DNA of 64,000 bases from Bradyrhizobium sp. 139 (GTDB lineage Bacteria; Pseudomonadota; Alphaproteobacteria; Rhizobiales; Xanthobacteraceae), in contig NZ_JADPKS010000028.1 in the NCBI RefSeq assembly GCF_023074175.1, positions 124,001 through 188,000 of the forward strand, read 5' to 3'. Each line of letters starts with the position of its first letter. Within the stretch, counting starts at the first letter, position 1. Shown here one piece after another: positions 1 to 12,474 of this stretch. The notes under the pieces were generated by a model. The model saw only the letters and a program-made list of their open reading frames with translations. It had not been told where the DNA came from and did not search any database. A program made the position numbers and the translations under genes.

Positions 1-300
1 GTCGCGGCCGACAAAATCTGAAGTTGTGGATGGTCCCCTCACTGCGAGGTATTAAGGTAGGCCAAAGCGTGTCTTCCGCGCCACGATTGTTGTGCATACG
101 CAACAGTCATCCGCGATTTCACCATATCTCCGTCCGTTCGCATCAGCGCCGCTTTTTTGCCACACCCGAACATGAATAAAATCGCTCTAAAGTTTGAAGG
201 GTAAGCGGCAGTCTTCGAAGGACGGGAAATCCCAAGGTCGATTCAAATCTCGGCTTTGATTTTTCGGGTCGGAAAGGGTTGACCGGGGAAACTGGTTGCG
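1..300. other. Upstream region of ilvD, no gene called
   Basis: About 300 bases with no convincing gene. Bases 1-21 read in frame to a TGA and could be the tail of a gene that begins outside the window, but seven codons cannot support that. A 10-codon ATG ORF at 172-204 contains only one Ile and one Leu codon, so I do not read it as a branched-chain leader peptide. The ilvD promoter must lie here, but I could not pick a convincing -35/-10 pair. Confidence 0.4.
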
Positions 301-2025
301 ATGGGCGCGAAGAGCAACATCAAGCAGAGGCTGCCGAGCCGTCACGTGACGGAAGGTCCCGCGCGCGCGCCCCATCGCTCCTACCTCTACGCCATGGGTC
401 TGACCACCGAGCAGATCCACCAGCCCTTCGTCGGCGTCGCCTCGTGCTGGAACGAGGCCGCCCCATGCAATATCGCCTTGATGCGCCAGGCGCAGGCGGT
501 GAAGAAGGGCGTCGTATCGGCCGGCGGCACACCGCGCGAGTTCTGCACCATCACCGTCACCGACGGCATCGCCATGGGCCATGACGGCATGCGGTCCTCG
601 CTGCCGTCGCGCGAATGTATCGCCGACTCTGTCGAACTGACCATCCGCGGCCACGCCTATGACGCGCTGGTCGGTCTTGCCGGGTGCGACAAGTCGCTGC
701 CGGGCATGATGATGGCGATGGTCCGCCTCAACGTGCCCTCGATCTTCATCTATGGCGGCTCGATCCTGCCCGGCAATTTCCGCGGCCAGCAAGTCACGGT
801 CCAGGATATGTTCGAGGCGGTCGGCAAGCATTCGGTCGGCGCCATGTCGGACGAGGATCTCGACGAGATCGAGCGCGTGGCATGCCCCTCGGCGGGCGCC
901 TGCGGCGCGCAGTTCACTGCCAACACCATGGCGACTGTCTCCGAGGCGATCGGCCTCGCGTTGCCTTACTCGGCAGGCGCCCCGGCACCTTACGAAATCC
1001 GCGACGCCTTCTGCATGACCGCGGGCGAGAAGGTGATGGACCTGATCGCGTCCAACATCCGGCCGCGCGACATTGTCACCCTCAAGGCATTGGAGAACGC
1101 GGCCGCCGTCGTTGCGGCCTCCGGTGGCTCGACCAATGCTGCGCTGCACCTGCCGGCGATCGCGCATGAGGCTGGCATCAAGTTCGACTTGTTTGATGTT
1201 GCCGAAATCTTCAAAAAGACACCATATGTCGCGGATTTGAAGCCCGGTGGCCGTTATGTCGCCAAAGACATGTTTGAAGTAGGTGGCATACCGCTTCTGA
1301 TGAAGACGCTGCTCGACAACGGATTTCTCCACGGTGATTGCCTCACCGTCACGGGTCGAACGATCGCCGAAAACCTCAAGAGCGTGAAATGGAATCCGCA
1401 CCAGGACGTGGTGCACCCGGCAGACAAGCCGATCACCGTTACAGGCGGTGTGGTCGGTCTGAAGGGCAATTTGGCGCCAGAAGGTGCGATCGTGAAAGTC
1501 GCGGGAATGTCCAACCTGAGGTTCACCGGTCCAGCTCGCTGCTTCGACCGGGAAGAGGATGCCTTTGAGGCGGTCCAGAACCGCACCTACCGCGAGGGCG
1601 AAGTCATCGTGATCCGCTACGAGGGGCCGAAGGGCGGTCCCGGCATGCGGGAAATGCTCCAGACCACTGCGGCGCTGACCGGGCAGGGGATGGGCGGCAA
1701 GATCGCGCTCATCACAGACGGCCGGTTCTCCGGCGCCACGCGCGGCTTCTGCATCGGCCATGTCGGGCCCGAAGCCGCCATTGGGGGCCCGATCGGACTG
1801 TTGCAGGATGGCGACATCATCGCGATCGACGCGGTCGCCGGCACTCTTGACGTAAATTTGAGCGACGACGAGTTGGCTCAGCGCAAGACCAAATGGCGCG
1901 CTCGCGCGACTAACCATACGTCGGGTGCGCTCTGGAAATATGCCCAGCAGGTTGGACCGGCGGTCGATGGGGCAGTGACCCATCCGGGCGGCGCGCACGA
2001 GAAACAGTGCTATGCGGACATCTAG
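301..2025 (+). CDS. ilvD: Dihydroxy-acid dehydratase
   Basis: Dehydrates 2,3-dihydroxy-isovalerate and 2,3-dihydroxy-3-methylvalerate to the 2-oxo acids in valine, leucine and isoleucine synthesis in the cytoplasm. The 574-residue product has the IlvD/Edd cluster-binding motifs: GCDKSLPGMMMA near residue 125, CPSAGACGAQFTANTM near 195, and the C-terminal DGRFSGATRGFCIGH segment near 475. Length and motifs fit a full-length IlvD. The N-terminus SRHVTEGPARAPHRS with the start at 301 matches the usual form of this enzyme in Rhizobiales (from memory). The downstream Sel1-repeat gene overlaps its last 14 bases. Edd (phosphogluconate dehydratase) is the related alternative, but Edd is longer. Confidence 0.95.
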   Translation: MGAKSNIKQRLPSRHVTEGPARAPHRSYLYAMGLTTEQIHQPFVGVASCWNEAAPCNIALMRQAQAVKKGVVSAGGTPREFCTITVTDGIAMGHDGMRSSLPSRECIADSVELTIRGHAYDALVGLAGCDKSLPGMMMAMVRLNVPSIFIYGGSILPGNFRGQQVTVQDMFEAVGKHSVGAMSDEDLDEIERVACPSAGACGAQFTANTMATVSEAIGLALPYSAGAPAPYEIRDAFCMTAGEKVMDLIASNIRPRDIVTLKALENAAAVVAASGGSTNAALHLPAIAHEAGIKFDLFDVAEIFKKTPYVADLKPGGRYVAKDMFEVGGIPLLMKTLLDNGFLHGDCLTVTGRTIAENLKSVKWNPHQDVVHPADKPITVTGGVVGLKGNLAPEGAIVKVAGMSNLRFTGPARCFDREEDAFEAVQNRTYREGEVIVIRYEGPKGGPGMREMLQTTAALTGQGMGGKIALITDGRFSGATRGFCIGHVGPEAAIGGPIGLLQDGDIIAIDAVAGTLDVNLSDDELAQRKTKWRARATNHTSGALWKYAQQVGPAVDGAVTHPGGAHEKQCYADI

Positions 2026-2842
2026 GCGTGCCATAGTTGCGTTTGTGTTGGGGGCTGCTGCGCTGGCCGCGCCGGCGCTCGCCTTCGACGGTGCGCCCGT
2101 CAATCAGAAGGACGCGACCATCCCGGTGGTGACCACTCTGCCGGGCGCAGCGGGCAAGGTGCGCAATGTGCCGCCGGCGGTGGCGAGCCAGGAAACCTCG
2201 CTCAGCGCTCTGCAATATGCCGCAGAGGGTGGCCACCCGATCGCGCAATGGAAGCTCGGCCGCATGTACGCCAATGGCGACGGCGTCGCCCAGGACGATG
2301 TGCGCGCATTCGAATATTTCAGCCGGATTGCCAACGCGCATGCCGAGGACAGCCCGTCGGCGCCGCAGGCGCAGGTCGTGGCCAACGCCTTCGTCGCGCT
2401 CGGCCGCTACTATCTGAGCGGTATCCCGAACTCGAAGATCAAGCCCGACCCGGACCGGGCGCGGGAGATGTTCTCCTATGCGGCCTCCTATTTCGGCAAT
2501 GCGGATGCGCAGTACGATCTCGCCCGACTGTATCTGAAGACCCCGGACGCCTCGCGCGAGGATTTCCGCTATGGCGCGCGCTGGCTCGGTCTTGCCGCCC
2601 AGAAGGGCCAGCACGAGGCGCAGGCGCTGCTCGGTCAGATGCTGTTCAGCGGCGACCGCCTGCCGCGGCAGGCCGCGCGTGGGCTGATGTGGCTGACGCT
2701 GGCGCGTGACAGCGCCGGTCTCGAGGAGACGTGGATCAAGGAAAGCTACAACCGCGCTTTCGCCAAGGCCTCGGATGACGACCGCGCCATGTGCCTGCAA
2801 ATGCTGGAACAGTGGGTGCAGGGCGTGCAGGGCCGCCGGTAA
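2012..2842 (+). CDS. Secreted Sel1-repeat (TPR-like) protein
   Basis: A 276-residue protein with an N-terminal signal peptide (Arg-rich start, hydrophobic VAFVLGAAALAAPALA, cleavage near residue 24). Several Sel1-like repeats follow, for example AAEGGHPIAQWKLGRMYANG near residue 70, NADAQYDLARLYLK near 163, and AAQKGQHEAQALLGQMLFSG near 195. Sel1 repeats are alpha-solenoid protein-binding modules; in rhizobia the periplasmic ExoR regulator has this architecture and similar length, so an ExoR-like role is possible but unproven. The start codon lies inside the 3' end of ilvD (14-base overlap), which suggests translational coupling even though the functions look unrelated. Confidence 0.8.
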   Translation: MRTSRRAIVAFVLGAAALAAPALAFDGAPVNQKDATIPVVTTLPGAAGKVRNVPPAVASQETSLSALQYAAEGGHPIAQWKLGRMYANGDGVAQDDVRAFEYFSRIANAHAEDSPSAPQAQVVANAFVALGRYYLSGIPNSKIKPDPDRAREMFSYAASYFGNADAQYDLARLYLKTPDASREDFRYGARWLGLAAQKGQHEAQALLGQMLFSGDRLPRQAARGLMWLTLARDSAGLEETWIKESYNRAFAKASDDDRAMCLQMLEQWVQGVQGRR

Positions 2843-2921
2843 TACGGTGCCCAGGGCAGGTTAGCTCGCGGCTGCGCGAAGCGCAGTTCGCCGGCGTAAC
2901 CTGGCGCGCTCACGCACCAGC

Positions 2922-3719
2922 TCAAGCCGCCTCCAGATCCAGGTCCGCCCATACCGGCACGTGATCCGACGGCTTCTCCCAAGCCCGCACAAAGCTGTCG
3001 ATGCCGACATTGGCGAGCCGGTCGCTGGCCTGTGGCGACAGCAGCAAATGGTCGATCCTCAAGCCATGGTTCTTCTGCCAGGCGCCGGCCTGGTAGTCCC
3101 AGAAGGTGTAGAGCCCGGGCTCGTCGGTGACGGTCCGCAGCGCGTCGGTGAGGCCGAGGCCGAGCAGGGACTGAAAGCTCTCCCGCGTCTCGGCCTTGAA
3201 CAGGGCGTCCTCGGTCCAGGCGGCGGGATTATGGACGTCGCGGGCATGCGGGATGACGTTGAAGTCGCCTGCGAGGATCAGCGGCTCCTCGGTCTTGAGG
3301 CGCTCCTTTGAATACTCAAGAAGCCGGGACATCCATTTGAGCTTATAGGGATATTTCTCTGTCCCGACCGGATTGCCATTGGGCAGATAGAGGCAGGCGA
3401 TGCGCAGCACCCCGGTCTTGAGCGTGACCACGCCCTCGAGGAAGCGGGCATGGGCGTCCTCGTCGTCGCCGGCGAGCCCCGACTTGGTCTCGTCGAAGCG
3501 GAGCTTCGAGAGCAACGCGACGCCGTTGAAGGTCTTCTGCCCGTGGGTGACGACATTGTAGCCCAGCGCCTCGATCTCCAGCCGCGGGAAGGCATCGTCG
3601 ACGCATTTGATCTCCTGGAGGCAGACGATGTCCGGCTGGCACTCCTTCAGCCAGGTCAGCAGCAGGCCAATCCGCTGCCGGACCGAGTTCACGTTCCAGG
3701 TGGCTATTCTGATGGGCAT
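2922..3719 (-). CDS. xth: Exodeoxyribonuclease III (AP endonuclease)
   Basis: Cleaves DNA 5' of abasic sites and degrades duplex DNA 3'-5' in base excision repair. The 265-residue product has the exonuclease III fold motifs in order: IATWNVNSVRQR at the N-terminus, LQEIKCVDD with the metal-binding Glu near residue 34, LYLPNGNP near 110, LAGDFNVIPHARDVHNP near 150, GLRIDHLLLSP near 220, and the terminal SDHVPVWADL with the catalytic Asp-His pair. The start at 3719 is preferred over an upstream in-frame ATG at 3743 because the family begins with MPIRIATWN and a GGAG ribosome site lies just before it. It is divergent from the histidine kinase gene. Confidence 0.93.
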   Translation of the reverse strand: MPIRIATWNVNSVRQRIGLLLTWLKECQPDIVCLQEIKCVDDAFPRLEIEALGYNVVTHGQKTFNGVALLSKLRFDETKSGLAGDDEDAHARFLEGVVTLKTGVLRIACLYLPNGNPVGTEKYPYKLKWMSRLLEYSKERLKTEEPLILAGDFNVIPHARDVHNPAAWTEDALFKAETRESFQSLLGLGLTDALRTVTDEPGLYTFWDYQAGAWQKNHGLRIDHLLLSPQASDRLANVGIDSFVRAWEKPSDHVPVWADLDLEAA

Positions 3720-3851
3720 TGGTGGGCTCCGGGCAGGGGCCATGGTTAGAACAAACTGTAAACGCGCCCGTCAAGGACGCAGCAAAATCTCCCACAAAAT
3801 TAACCTGGCTTAAGCTGGCCTCGGGCCATTGATGCCGAAAAGGTTTTTCGA

Positions 3852-6179
<2,328 letters not shown>

Positions 6180-6188
6180 CCAGTCAGA

Positions 6189-6518
6189 TTAGATCGAGAA
6201 GCTGGTCCCGCAGCCGCAGGACGCTGTCGCGTTCGGATTGATGACGCGGAACGAGGCGCCGATCAGATCGTCGACGAAATCGACCTGTGAGCCCGCCAGG
6301 AACGGCTGGGAGGCGGAATCGACCAGCACAACCGCATTCTCCTGCTCGATCACGAGATCGCCGTCGGTGCGGTCGCGGTCGATGTCGAATTTGTACTGGA
6401 AGCCCGAGCAGCCGCCTCCCTCGACGGAGATGCGCAGCATCGCGCCTGAGCCTTCGCCCCTGAGGATCTGCCCAATCCGGCGTGCGGCCCGGTCACTGAT
6501 GGTCACGGCAGTCGTCAT
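6189..6518 (-). CDS. Iron-sulfur cluster insertion protein, IscA/ErpA family
   Basis: An A-type carrier that passes Fe-S clusters to apoproteins in the cytoplasm. The 109-residue product carries the three invariant cysteines: one in GGGCSGFQYKF and two in the C-terminal ASCGCGTSF. Length and the conserved segment DDLIGASFRVINPNA are typical. It converges with the histidine kinase gene (9-base gap) and diverges from dgt. This position next to dgt/argS is common in Rhizobiales. ErpA, IscA and SufA are hard to separate from sequence alone, so no symbol is given. Confidence 0.9.
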   Translation of the reverse strand: MTTAVTISDRAARRIGQILRGEGSGAMLRISVEGGGCSGFQYKFDIDRDRTDGDLVIEQENAVVLVDSASQPFLAGSQVDFVDDLIGASFRVINPNATASCGCGTSFSI

Positions 6519-6657
6519 CGTTCGTCTCCGATAGTCCCGCGGTCACACCAGGGTCACTCGGCCAAAGGGTCACTTGGCCAATTCATTTGGTATCCCGCGC
6601 ACGGCATAGTTATGTGTCACCATACGCAGAATCAAATGGATAGGGACTAAATTCGTC

Positions 6658-7866
6658 GTGTCCGTCGGAATGGCAGCCCCCCGCGCGCCCTATGCCTGCG
6701 ATCCCGATCGCAGTCGCGGCCGGTTGGTCGCGGAGCCGCCGAGCCGGACCCGCAGCCCGTTCCGCCGGGATTGCGACCGGGTGATCCATTCCACCGCGTT
6801 CCGCCGCCTGAAGTACAAGACCCAGGTGTTCGTGTTCCACGAGGGCGACCATTACCGCACCCGGCTGACCCATTCGCTTGAGGTGGCGCAGATTGCCCGC
6901 GCGCTCGCCCGGCAGCTCGGGCTAGACGAGGACCTCACCGAAACCCTGGCGCTCGCCCATGATCTCGGCCATCCGCCGTTCGGCCATGCCGGCGAGCGGG
7001 CGTTGGATGCCTGCCTGAAAGATTTTGGCGGCTTCGACCACAACGCTCAGACGCTCCGCGTCGTCGCCGCGCTGGAGCACCGTTACCCAGAGTTCGACGG
7101 TCTCAACCTGACCTGGGAGGCGCTGGAGGGCATCGTCAAGCACAACGGCCCGTTGAGGGATCGCAGCGGCGCGCCGGTCGGGCGCTATCGCGAGCATGGC
7201 ATTCCCGTCGGCATCGCCGACTACATCAAGACCTACGATCTGGAATTGTGGAGCTTCGCCTCGCTGGAGGCGCAGGTCGCCGCGATCGCCGACGATATCG
7301 CCTATGACGCCCACGACATCGATGACGGTCTGCGCGCCGGTCTGTTCCATCTCGACGATCTTAAGGTGATGCCGCTGACCGCGGAGATCATCGCCGAGAC
7401 CTCTGCGCATTACCCCGATCTCGAAGGCGTCAGGCGCGGCGCCGAGCTGGTGCGCGAGCTGATCTCGCACCTGATCGGCGCGGTGTTTGCGGAGGCGCAG
7501 AAGAATCTCGCCGTCGTGAAACCGCAATCGGCCCAGGACGTGCGTCAGCAGAGCCGGGCGCTGATCACGTTCCCAGCGGCGGTTGCCGAGGAGGAAGCTG
7601 CCATCAAGCGCTTTCTGTATCAGCACATGTACCGCCACAAGCGGGTGATGCGGGTGATGGAGGAGGCGGAACAGATCCTGTTCGACCTGTTCGCCAGATA
7701 CCTGACATCGCCGGCCGAGCTGCCGCCGGAATGGCTGCTGGGGGCGGAGGCGGACAATGCGGGCGACCGGGCCCGCCGGATCGGCAATTTCATTGCCGGA
7801 ATGACTGACCGTTTCGCCCTGACCGAGCATCAGCGGCTCTTTGACTCGACCCCGGATTTGCGTTAG
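6658..7866 (+). CDS. dgt: Deoxyguanosinetriphosphate triphosphohydrolase-like protein
   Basis: HD-superfamily dNTPase that hydrolyses dNTPs to nucleoside and triphosphate; the family is annotated dgt-like, type 2. The 402-residue product has the HD metal site: [15 protein letters not shown] sequence ([15 protein letters not shown], His near residue 70) and [17 protein letters not shown] near 100, plus a later conserved Asp in [15 protein letters not shown] near 213. The start at 6658 is GTG; an ATG four codons downstream (6670) is an alternative. argS begins nine bases after the stop, consistent with a dgt-argS operon. Confidence 0.9.
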   Translation: MSVGMAAPRAPYACDPDRSRGRLVAEPPSRTRSPFRRDCDRVIHSTAFRRLKYKTQVFVFHEGDHYRTRLTHSLEVAQIARALARQLGLDEDLTETLALAHDLGHPPFGHAGERALDACLKDFGGFDHNAQTLRVVAALEHRYPEFDGLNLTWEALEGIVKHNGPLRDRSGAPVGRYREHGIPVGIADYIKTYDLELWSFASLEAQVAAIADDIAYDAHDIDDGLRAGLFHLDDLKVMPLTAEIIAETSAHYPDLEGVRRGAELVRELISHLIGAVFAEAQKNLAVVKPQSAQDVRQQSRALITFPAAVAEEEAAIKRFLYQHMYRHKRVMRVMEEAEQILFDLFARYLTSPAELPPEWLLGAEADNAGDRARRIGNFIAGMTDRFALTEHQRLFDSTPDLR

Positions 7867-7875
7867 GCGGCGGCC

Positions 7876-9666
7876 ATGCCCGACACATCCTCATCGCTGC
7901 ATCTGTTCGCTGACGTGCTCGCACGCGTGCACGCCGCCTGCCGCGTGCTCGCGGCGGAAGCCAACTGGCCCGAGGGTATCGATTTCTCGCGCGTGGTGGT
8001 CGAGCCGCCGCGCGACGCCTCCCATGGCGACATGGCGACCAACGCCGCCATGGTGCTGGCGAAAGAGGCAAAGGCAAAGCCGCGCGACCTCGCCGAGCGG
8101 ATCGCCGAGCGGCTGCGTGCGGACGCGCTGATCGCCAAGGTCGACGTCGCCGGTCCCGGCTTCATCAACCTGACGCTGAAGCCGGCCGCCTGGGCGGAGG
8201 CGCTGCGGACGGTTCTGCGCGAGGGCGCCGACTACGGCCGCGTCCGCGGCGGCTCCAAGGTCAACGTCGAATATGTCTCGGCCAACCCGACCGGACCGAT
8301 GCATGTCGGCCATTGCCGCGGCGCCGTGTTCGGCGATGCGCTGGCGAGCCTGCTCCAGTTCGGTGGCCACGACGTCACCCGCGAATATTACATCAACGAC
8401 GCCGGCGCCCAGGTTGACGTGCTCGCGCATTCGGCGTTCCTCAGGTATCGCGAGGCGCTGGGGCAGGACATCGGTGCCATTCCGGAAGGGCTCTATCCCG
8501 GCGACTATCTGAAGCCGGTGGGTGCGGCGCTCGCGAAAGAACACGGCGACAAGCTCCTCGACATGAGCGAGGCGGAGTGGCTGCCGACCGTGCGCGCCAA
8601 GGCGATCGCGATGATGATGGAGGAGATCAGGGACGATCTCGCCGCCCTCAACATCCGCCACGACGTATTTTTCTCCGAGCGCTCGTTGACCGAGACCGGC
8701 AACAACAAAGTTGCCGAGACCATCGATTTCCTGCGCGCCAAGGGCGACATCTATGAGGGCCGCCTGCCGCCACCGAAGGGCGCGCCGATCGAGGACTGGG
8801 AAGACCGCGTGCAGCTGCTGTTCAAGGCGACCGCTTATGGCGACGACGTTGATCGTCCGCTGATCAAGTCGGACAATTCCTACACCTACTTCGCCTCCGA
8901 TATTGCCTACCACAAGAACAAGTTCGACCGTGGTTTTGCGGAGATGATCGACGTCTGGGGCGCCGACCATGGCGGCTATATCAAGCGCATGCAGGCGGCG
9001 GTGAAGGCGACAACCTCCGGCAAGGGCGCGCTCGACGTCAAGATCGTCCAGCTCGTGAGGTTGCTGCGCAATGGCGAGCCGGTGAAAATGTCGAAGCGGT
9101 CCGGGGATTTCGTCACCTTGCGTGAGGTGGTGGATGAAGTCGGTCAGGACGCCGTCCGCTTCATGATGCTCTACCGCAAGAACGACGCTGTGCTCGACTT
9201 CGACCTCGCCAAGGTCATGGAACAGTCGCGCGACAATCCGGTGTTCTACGTCCAGTACGGCCACGCCCGCGGCCACTCGATCTTCCGCAACGCGCGGGCC
9301 GAGGTGTTCCCGGAACTCCCTGAGGATACGAGCAAGCGCATCGCCTGGCTGGGTGAGTCGGCCGTGGAACGACTGTCTGACCCGGTTGAACTGGAGCTGC
9401 TCAAGCGCCTCGCAATTTTTCCGCGCATGCTGGAGGCCGCCGCCACGGCCCATGAGCCACACCGAATTGCCTTTTATCTCTATGATTTAGCCAGCGAATT
9501 TCATGCACTTTGGACGAAGGGGCGCGATTTGCCCTATTTACGCTTCATTATCAATAATGATGCAGATCTTACAAAAGCGCGACTGGCCATGGTCCAGGGC
9601 GTCGTCTCTGTCCTGGCATCGGGCCTCGCCATCCTCGGCGTCCATGCTCCGGACGAGATGCGGTAG
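7876..9666 (+). CDS. argS: Arginyl-tRNA synthetase
   Basis: Class I aminoacyl-tRNA synthetase that charges tRNA-Arg. The 596-residue product has an N-terminal Arg-tRNA-synthetase N domain (about 1-110), the HIGH-type motif as HVGH in [14 protein letters not shown] near residue 140, KMSKRSG near 400, and an all-helical anticodon-binding DALR domain at the C-terminus ([21 protein letters not shown]). It lies nine bases after dgt and upstream of the SPOR-domain gene, as is usual in alphaproteobacteria. Confidence 0.97.
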   Translation: MPDTSSSLHLFADVLARVHAACRVLAAEANWPEGIDFSRVVVEPPRDASHGDMATNAAMVLAKEAKAKPRDLAERIAERLRADALIAKVDVAGPGFINLTLKPAAWAEALRTVLREGADYGRVRGGSKVNVEYVSANPTGPMHVGHCRGAVFGDALASLLQFGGHDVTREYYINDAGAQVDVLAHSAFLRYREALGQDIGAIPEGLYPGDYLKPVGAALAKEHGDKLLDMSEAEWLPTVRAKAIAMMMEEIRDDLAALNIRHDVFFSERSLTETGNNKVAETIDFLRAKGDIYEGRLPPPKGAPIEDWEDRVQLLFKATAYGDDVDRPLIKSDNSYTYFASDIAYHKNKFDRGFAEMIDVWGADHGGYIKRMQAAVKATTSGKGALDVKIVQLVRLLRNGEPVKMSKRSGDFVTLREVVDEVGQDAVRFMMLYRKNDAVLDFDLAKVMEQSRDNPVFYVQYGHARGHSIFRNARAEVFPELPEDTSKRIAWLGESAVERLSDPVELELLKRLAIFPRMLEAAATAHEPHRIAFYLYDLASEFHALWTKGRDLPYLRFIINNDADLTKARLAMVQGVVSVLASGLAILGVHAPDEMR

Positions 9667-9806
9667 TTTGGGGCGAACTACTTAAGGGCATTTGGGGGTA
9701 ACCGGCAGAAGCCGGATCGCTTAGACTTGGTTGAAAAGCCTTGTGGGTCGAAGGCCGCGCCTTGGTCGAGGGGCGCGCGGCTTTCCCGAAGGGACACATC
9801 ATCACG

Positions 9807-11399
9807 ATGGCCGAACGATATCAGGACAGACCGTTTCCTTCCGATGACTATGGTCGCGGTGGCGACCAGCACGGGAACGCGGAAAACGATCCCTTGGCCG
9901 AACTCGCCCGTCTGATCGGACAGACCGATCCGTTCGCAGCGCAGGGGCGGCCCAGTGCACGCGCGCCGGCAGCGCCAGCGCCCATCCAGAACCAACGGGA
10001 AGACGACTATTCGCAGGACGATTATCAGCAAGACTATGCCGAGCAGGCCCCGCCGCCTCCACCCGGGCCGCCCTCATGGATGCGGCGCGCCAACGTGCAG
10101 CCGCAGCCCGCATCAGCTGCCGAGTCCGACTATCCCGTCTCTGTGAACCCGGTTCATCCATTGCATCGCTATTCAGCCCAGCCGACCGCGCCCGGGCCTG
10201 ATTTTCATCAGCAGGCCTATCAGGACCACGCCTACCAAGATCAGGCCTATCGGGATCGGGCCCATCACGGGCATGGTCACCAGCAGCATGACCAGGCCGA
10301 TCAGGAGCAGGCCTATCAGGAGCCGCATCAGCAGCCCGATCCGGCGCGCTACGACGACGCGCTCTATGGACGGCTGGAGGCGGGCGAGCAGGATTATCAG
10401 CGCGATCCCGCCTATCCGGACGATCCTTACGCGTTCCAGAGCGACTACCCCGAGGCCGATCTCGATGAGCCGAAGAAGCAGCGCGGCGGCATGATGACGG
10501 TCGCGGCGATCCTCGCGCTTGCCGTGGTCGGCACTGGCGCGGCCTTCGCCTACAAGACCTATGTCGGTTCCCCCCGCAGCGGCGAGCCGCCGATCATCAA
10601 GGCCGACAACACGCCGACCAAGATCGTGCCGGCGCCGACCGACTCCTCGGCCAAAGTGCCGGATCGCATGGCGAGCGGCGACGGCTCCGAGAAGATCGTG
10701 CCGCGCGAAGAGGCGCCTGTCGACGTCGCTGCCAAGGCGGGTGGTCCCCGCGTGGTGTTCCCGCCGCTGAACCAGAACGCGAACCCGCCGCCGGTGGCGA
10801 GCGTCTCGCCGTCCACGATCCCGCCGCCGAGCGCGGGTCCGATCCCGAGCAACGGCACGCTGCCGACCAACACGCCGCGCGCGATCAGGACCGTGGCGGT
10901 GAAGGGCGATCAAACCGATAGCGCCACGCCGCAATCGGCAGCCGCCAAGCCGACCGCAGCCGCGCCGAAGCCCGTTGCCGCGCCCGCTGCATCGGCCGCG
11001 CCGCACAATTCGCTGACTTCGGCCAATGCCAGCGCCAACCAGCCGCTGTCGCTGGCGCCGCAATCGGCGCCGGCTGCGGAGCCGCCGCAGCGGATGGCTG
11101 CGACCAACCCGACGCAACTCGCGCCCGCCAGCAATGCTGGTGGCGGCTACGTCGTGCAGGTCTCCTCGCAGCAGAGCGAGGACAGCGCCGCCGCGTCGTA
11201 CCGGGTGCTTCAGAGCAAGTATGGCAGCGTGCTTGGATCCCGTTCGCCGGTGATCAAGCGGGTCGATCTAACCGACAAGGGCAAGGGGATCGTCTATCGT
11301 GCCTTCGCCGGACCCTATGCTTCGGCCGAGGAAGCGACGCAGGCTTGCAACAGCCTGAAGTCTGCTGGCCTGTCCGCCTGCTTCGTCCAGAGGAATTAA
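9807..11399 (+). CDS. SPOR-domain inner-membrane protein with low-complexity N-terminus
   Basis: A bitopic envelope protein of 530 residues from the ATG at 9807 (a GTG at 9741 would add 22 residues; the ATG is preferred because the protein then begins with the polar segment). The N-terminal cytoplasmic part (to about residue 220) is rich in Tyr, Gln, His and Asp with short degenerate repeats of the type YQDHAYQDQAY. One membrane segment follows (MMTVAAILALAVVGTGAAFAY), then a Pro/Ala-rich periplasmic linker and a C-terminal SPOR domain (GGYVVQVSSQQSEDSA... GPYASAEEATQACNSL). SPOR domains bind denuded glycan at division sites. The location between argS and nagZ is conserved in alphaproteobacteria. 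Confidence 0.88.
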   Translation: MAERYQDRPFPSDDYGRGGDQHGNAENDPLAELARLIGQTDPFAAQGRPSARAPAAPAPIQNQREDDYSQDDYQQDYAEQAPPPPPGPPSWMRRANVQPQPASAAESDYPVSVNPVHPLHRYSAQPTAPGPDFHQQAYQDHAYQDQAYRDRAHHGHGHQQHDQADQEQAYQEPHQQPDPARYDDALYGRLEAGEQDYQRDPAYPDDPYAFQSDYPEADLDEPKKQRGGMMTVAAILALAVVGTGAAFAYKTYVGSPRSGEPPIIKADNTPTKIVPAPTDSSAKVPDRMASGDGSEKIVPREEAPVDVAAKAGGPRVVFPPLNQNANPPPVASVSPSTIPPPSAGPIPSNGTLPTNTPRAIRTVAVKGDQTDSATPQSAAAKPTAAAPKPVAAPAASAAPHNSLTSANASANQPLSLAPQSAPAAEPPQRMAATNPTQLAPASNAGGGYVVQVSSQQSEDSAAASYRVLQSKYGSVLGSRSPVIKRVDLTDKGKGIVYRAFAGPYASAEEATQACNSLKSAGLSACFVQRN

Positions 11400-11445
11400 C
11401 GGCCGTTTCCTTGACCCCCTCGCGGGGCGGGGTTAATCGGCCGTT

Positions 11446-12474
11446 ATGAGCATGCGGGCCTTCATTACCGGCGTATCCGGAACGGAACTGACCGCCGCCG
11501 AGCGGGAGTTTATCCGTGCCGAGCGCCCATGGGGCTTCATCCTCTTCAAGCGCAACGTCGAGACGCCGGCTCAAGTTGCTGCACTGGTTGAGGAATTGCG
11601 GGCGGTTGCGGGCGCGGCTGACGCGCCTGTCCTGATCGACCAGGAGGGCGGGCGGGTGCAGCGACTGGGGCCGCCGCATTGGCCGGTCTATCCGCCGGGC
11701 GCCATTTTCGCGGGCCTCTACGACACTGATTCGGCGCTTGGACTGACGGCTGCGCGCCTCAGCGCCCGGCTGATTGCGGCCGATCTCGCCGATCTCGGCA
11801 TCACCGTGGATTGCCTGCCGCTGGCTGACGTCCCGGTGCCGGGCGCCGATGCCGTCATTGGGAACAGGGCTTACGGCACCGAACCGGGCAAGGTCGCCGC
11901 GATCGCTCGCGCGGTCACCGAGGGCCTGGAGCAGGGCGGCGTTCTGCCGGTTCTGAAGCACATTCCCGGTCATGGACGCGCCACAGCCGACACCCATGTC
12001 AACCTGCCGACGGTCGAGACCCCGAGGGACGAACTCGACCGGACCGACTTTGCGGCCTTCAGGCCGCTCGCGGACCTGCCGATGGCCATGACTGCACATG
12101 TTGTGTTTAGCGCTATCGACCCCGCCCATCCGGCGACGACTTCTGCGACAATGATTGCTCAGGTGATTCGTGGCGTGATCGGGTTCCAGGGTTTGTTAAT
12201 GAGTGATGACGTGTCGATGAACGCGCTGTCGGGGAATATCGCCGAACGGACCCGCGCCATCTTCGCGGCCGGCTGCGATATGGCCCTCCATTGCAACGGC
12301 AACATCGAGGAGATGCGCGAGGTCGCCGCCCAGACACCTGAGCTGTCTGGCACGGCGCTGGAGCGGGCGAAAGCCGCACTTGCGGCGCGCAAGGCGCCGC
12401 AAGTGTTCGACCGGGCGGCCGCACGCGCCGAACTGGACGCTTTGATCGCGCTGGCAAACACGGCATCCGCATGA
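11446..12474 (+). CDS. nagZ: Beta-N-acetylhexosaminidase, glycoside hydrolase family 3
   Basis: Cytoplasmic peptidoglycan-recycling enzyme that removes GlcNAc from GlcNAc-anhydroMurNAc peptides. The 342-residue single-domain GH3 protein shows LIDQEGGRVQRL near residue 65 and the diagnostic NagZ loop KHIPGHGRATADTH near residue 172 (catalytic Asp/His pair), followed by SDDVSMNAL with the nucleophile Asp near 247. There is no signal peptide, as expected. It overlaps scpA by four bases (ATGA), indicating coupled translation. Confidence 0.93.
   Translation: MSMRAFITGVSGTELTAAEREFIRAERPWGFILFKRNVETPAQVAALVEELRAVAGAADAPVLIDQEGGRVQRLGPPHWPVYPPGAIFAGLYDTDSALGLTAARLSARLIAADLADLGITVDCLPLADVPVPGADAVIGNRAYGTEPGKVAAIARAVTEGLEQGGVLPVLKHIPGHGRATADTHVNLPTVETPRDELDRTDFAAFRPLADLPMAMTAHVVFSAIDPAHPATTSATMIAQVIRGVIGFQGLLMSDDVSMNALSGNIAERTRAIFAAGCDMALHCNGNIEEMREVAAQTPELSGTALERAKAALAARKAPQVFDRAAARAELDALIALANTASA

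Noticed and set aside
172..204. Possible ilvD leader peptide
   Set aside because: Ten codons with only one Ile and one Leu and no terminator after it.
187..2103. 638-codon minus-strand ORF opposite ilvD
   Set aside because: Mirror of a clear ilvD gene in high-G+C DNA; product is Arg/Asp/His-rich with no domain.
3799..3812. CtrA-like TTAA-N6-TTAA before the histidine kinase
   Set aside because: The spacer is six, not the seven expected for CtrA, so it is not called.
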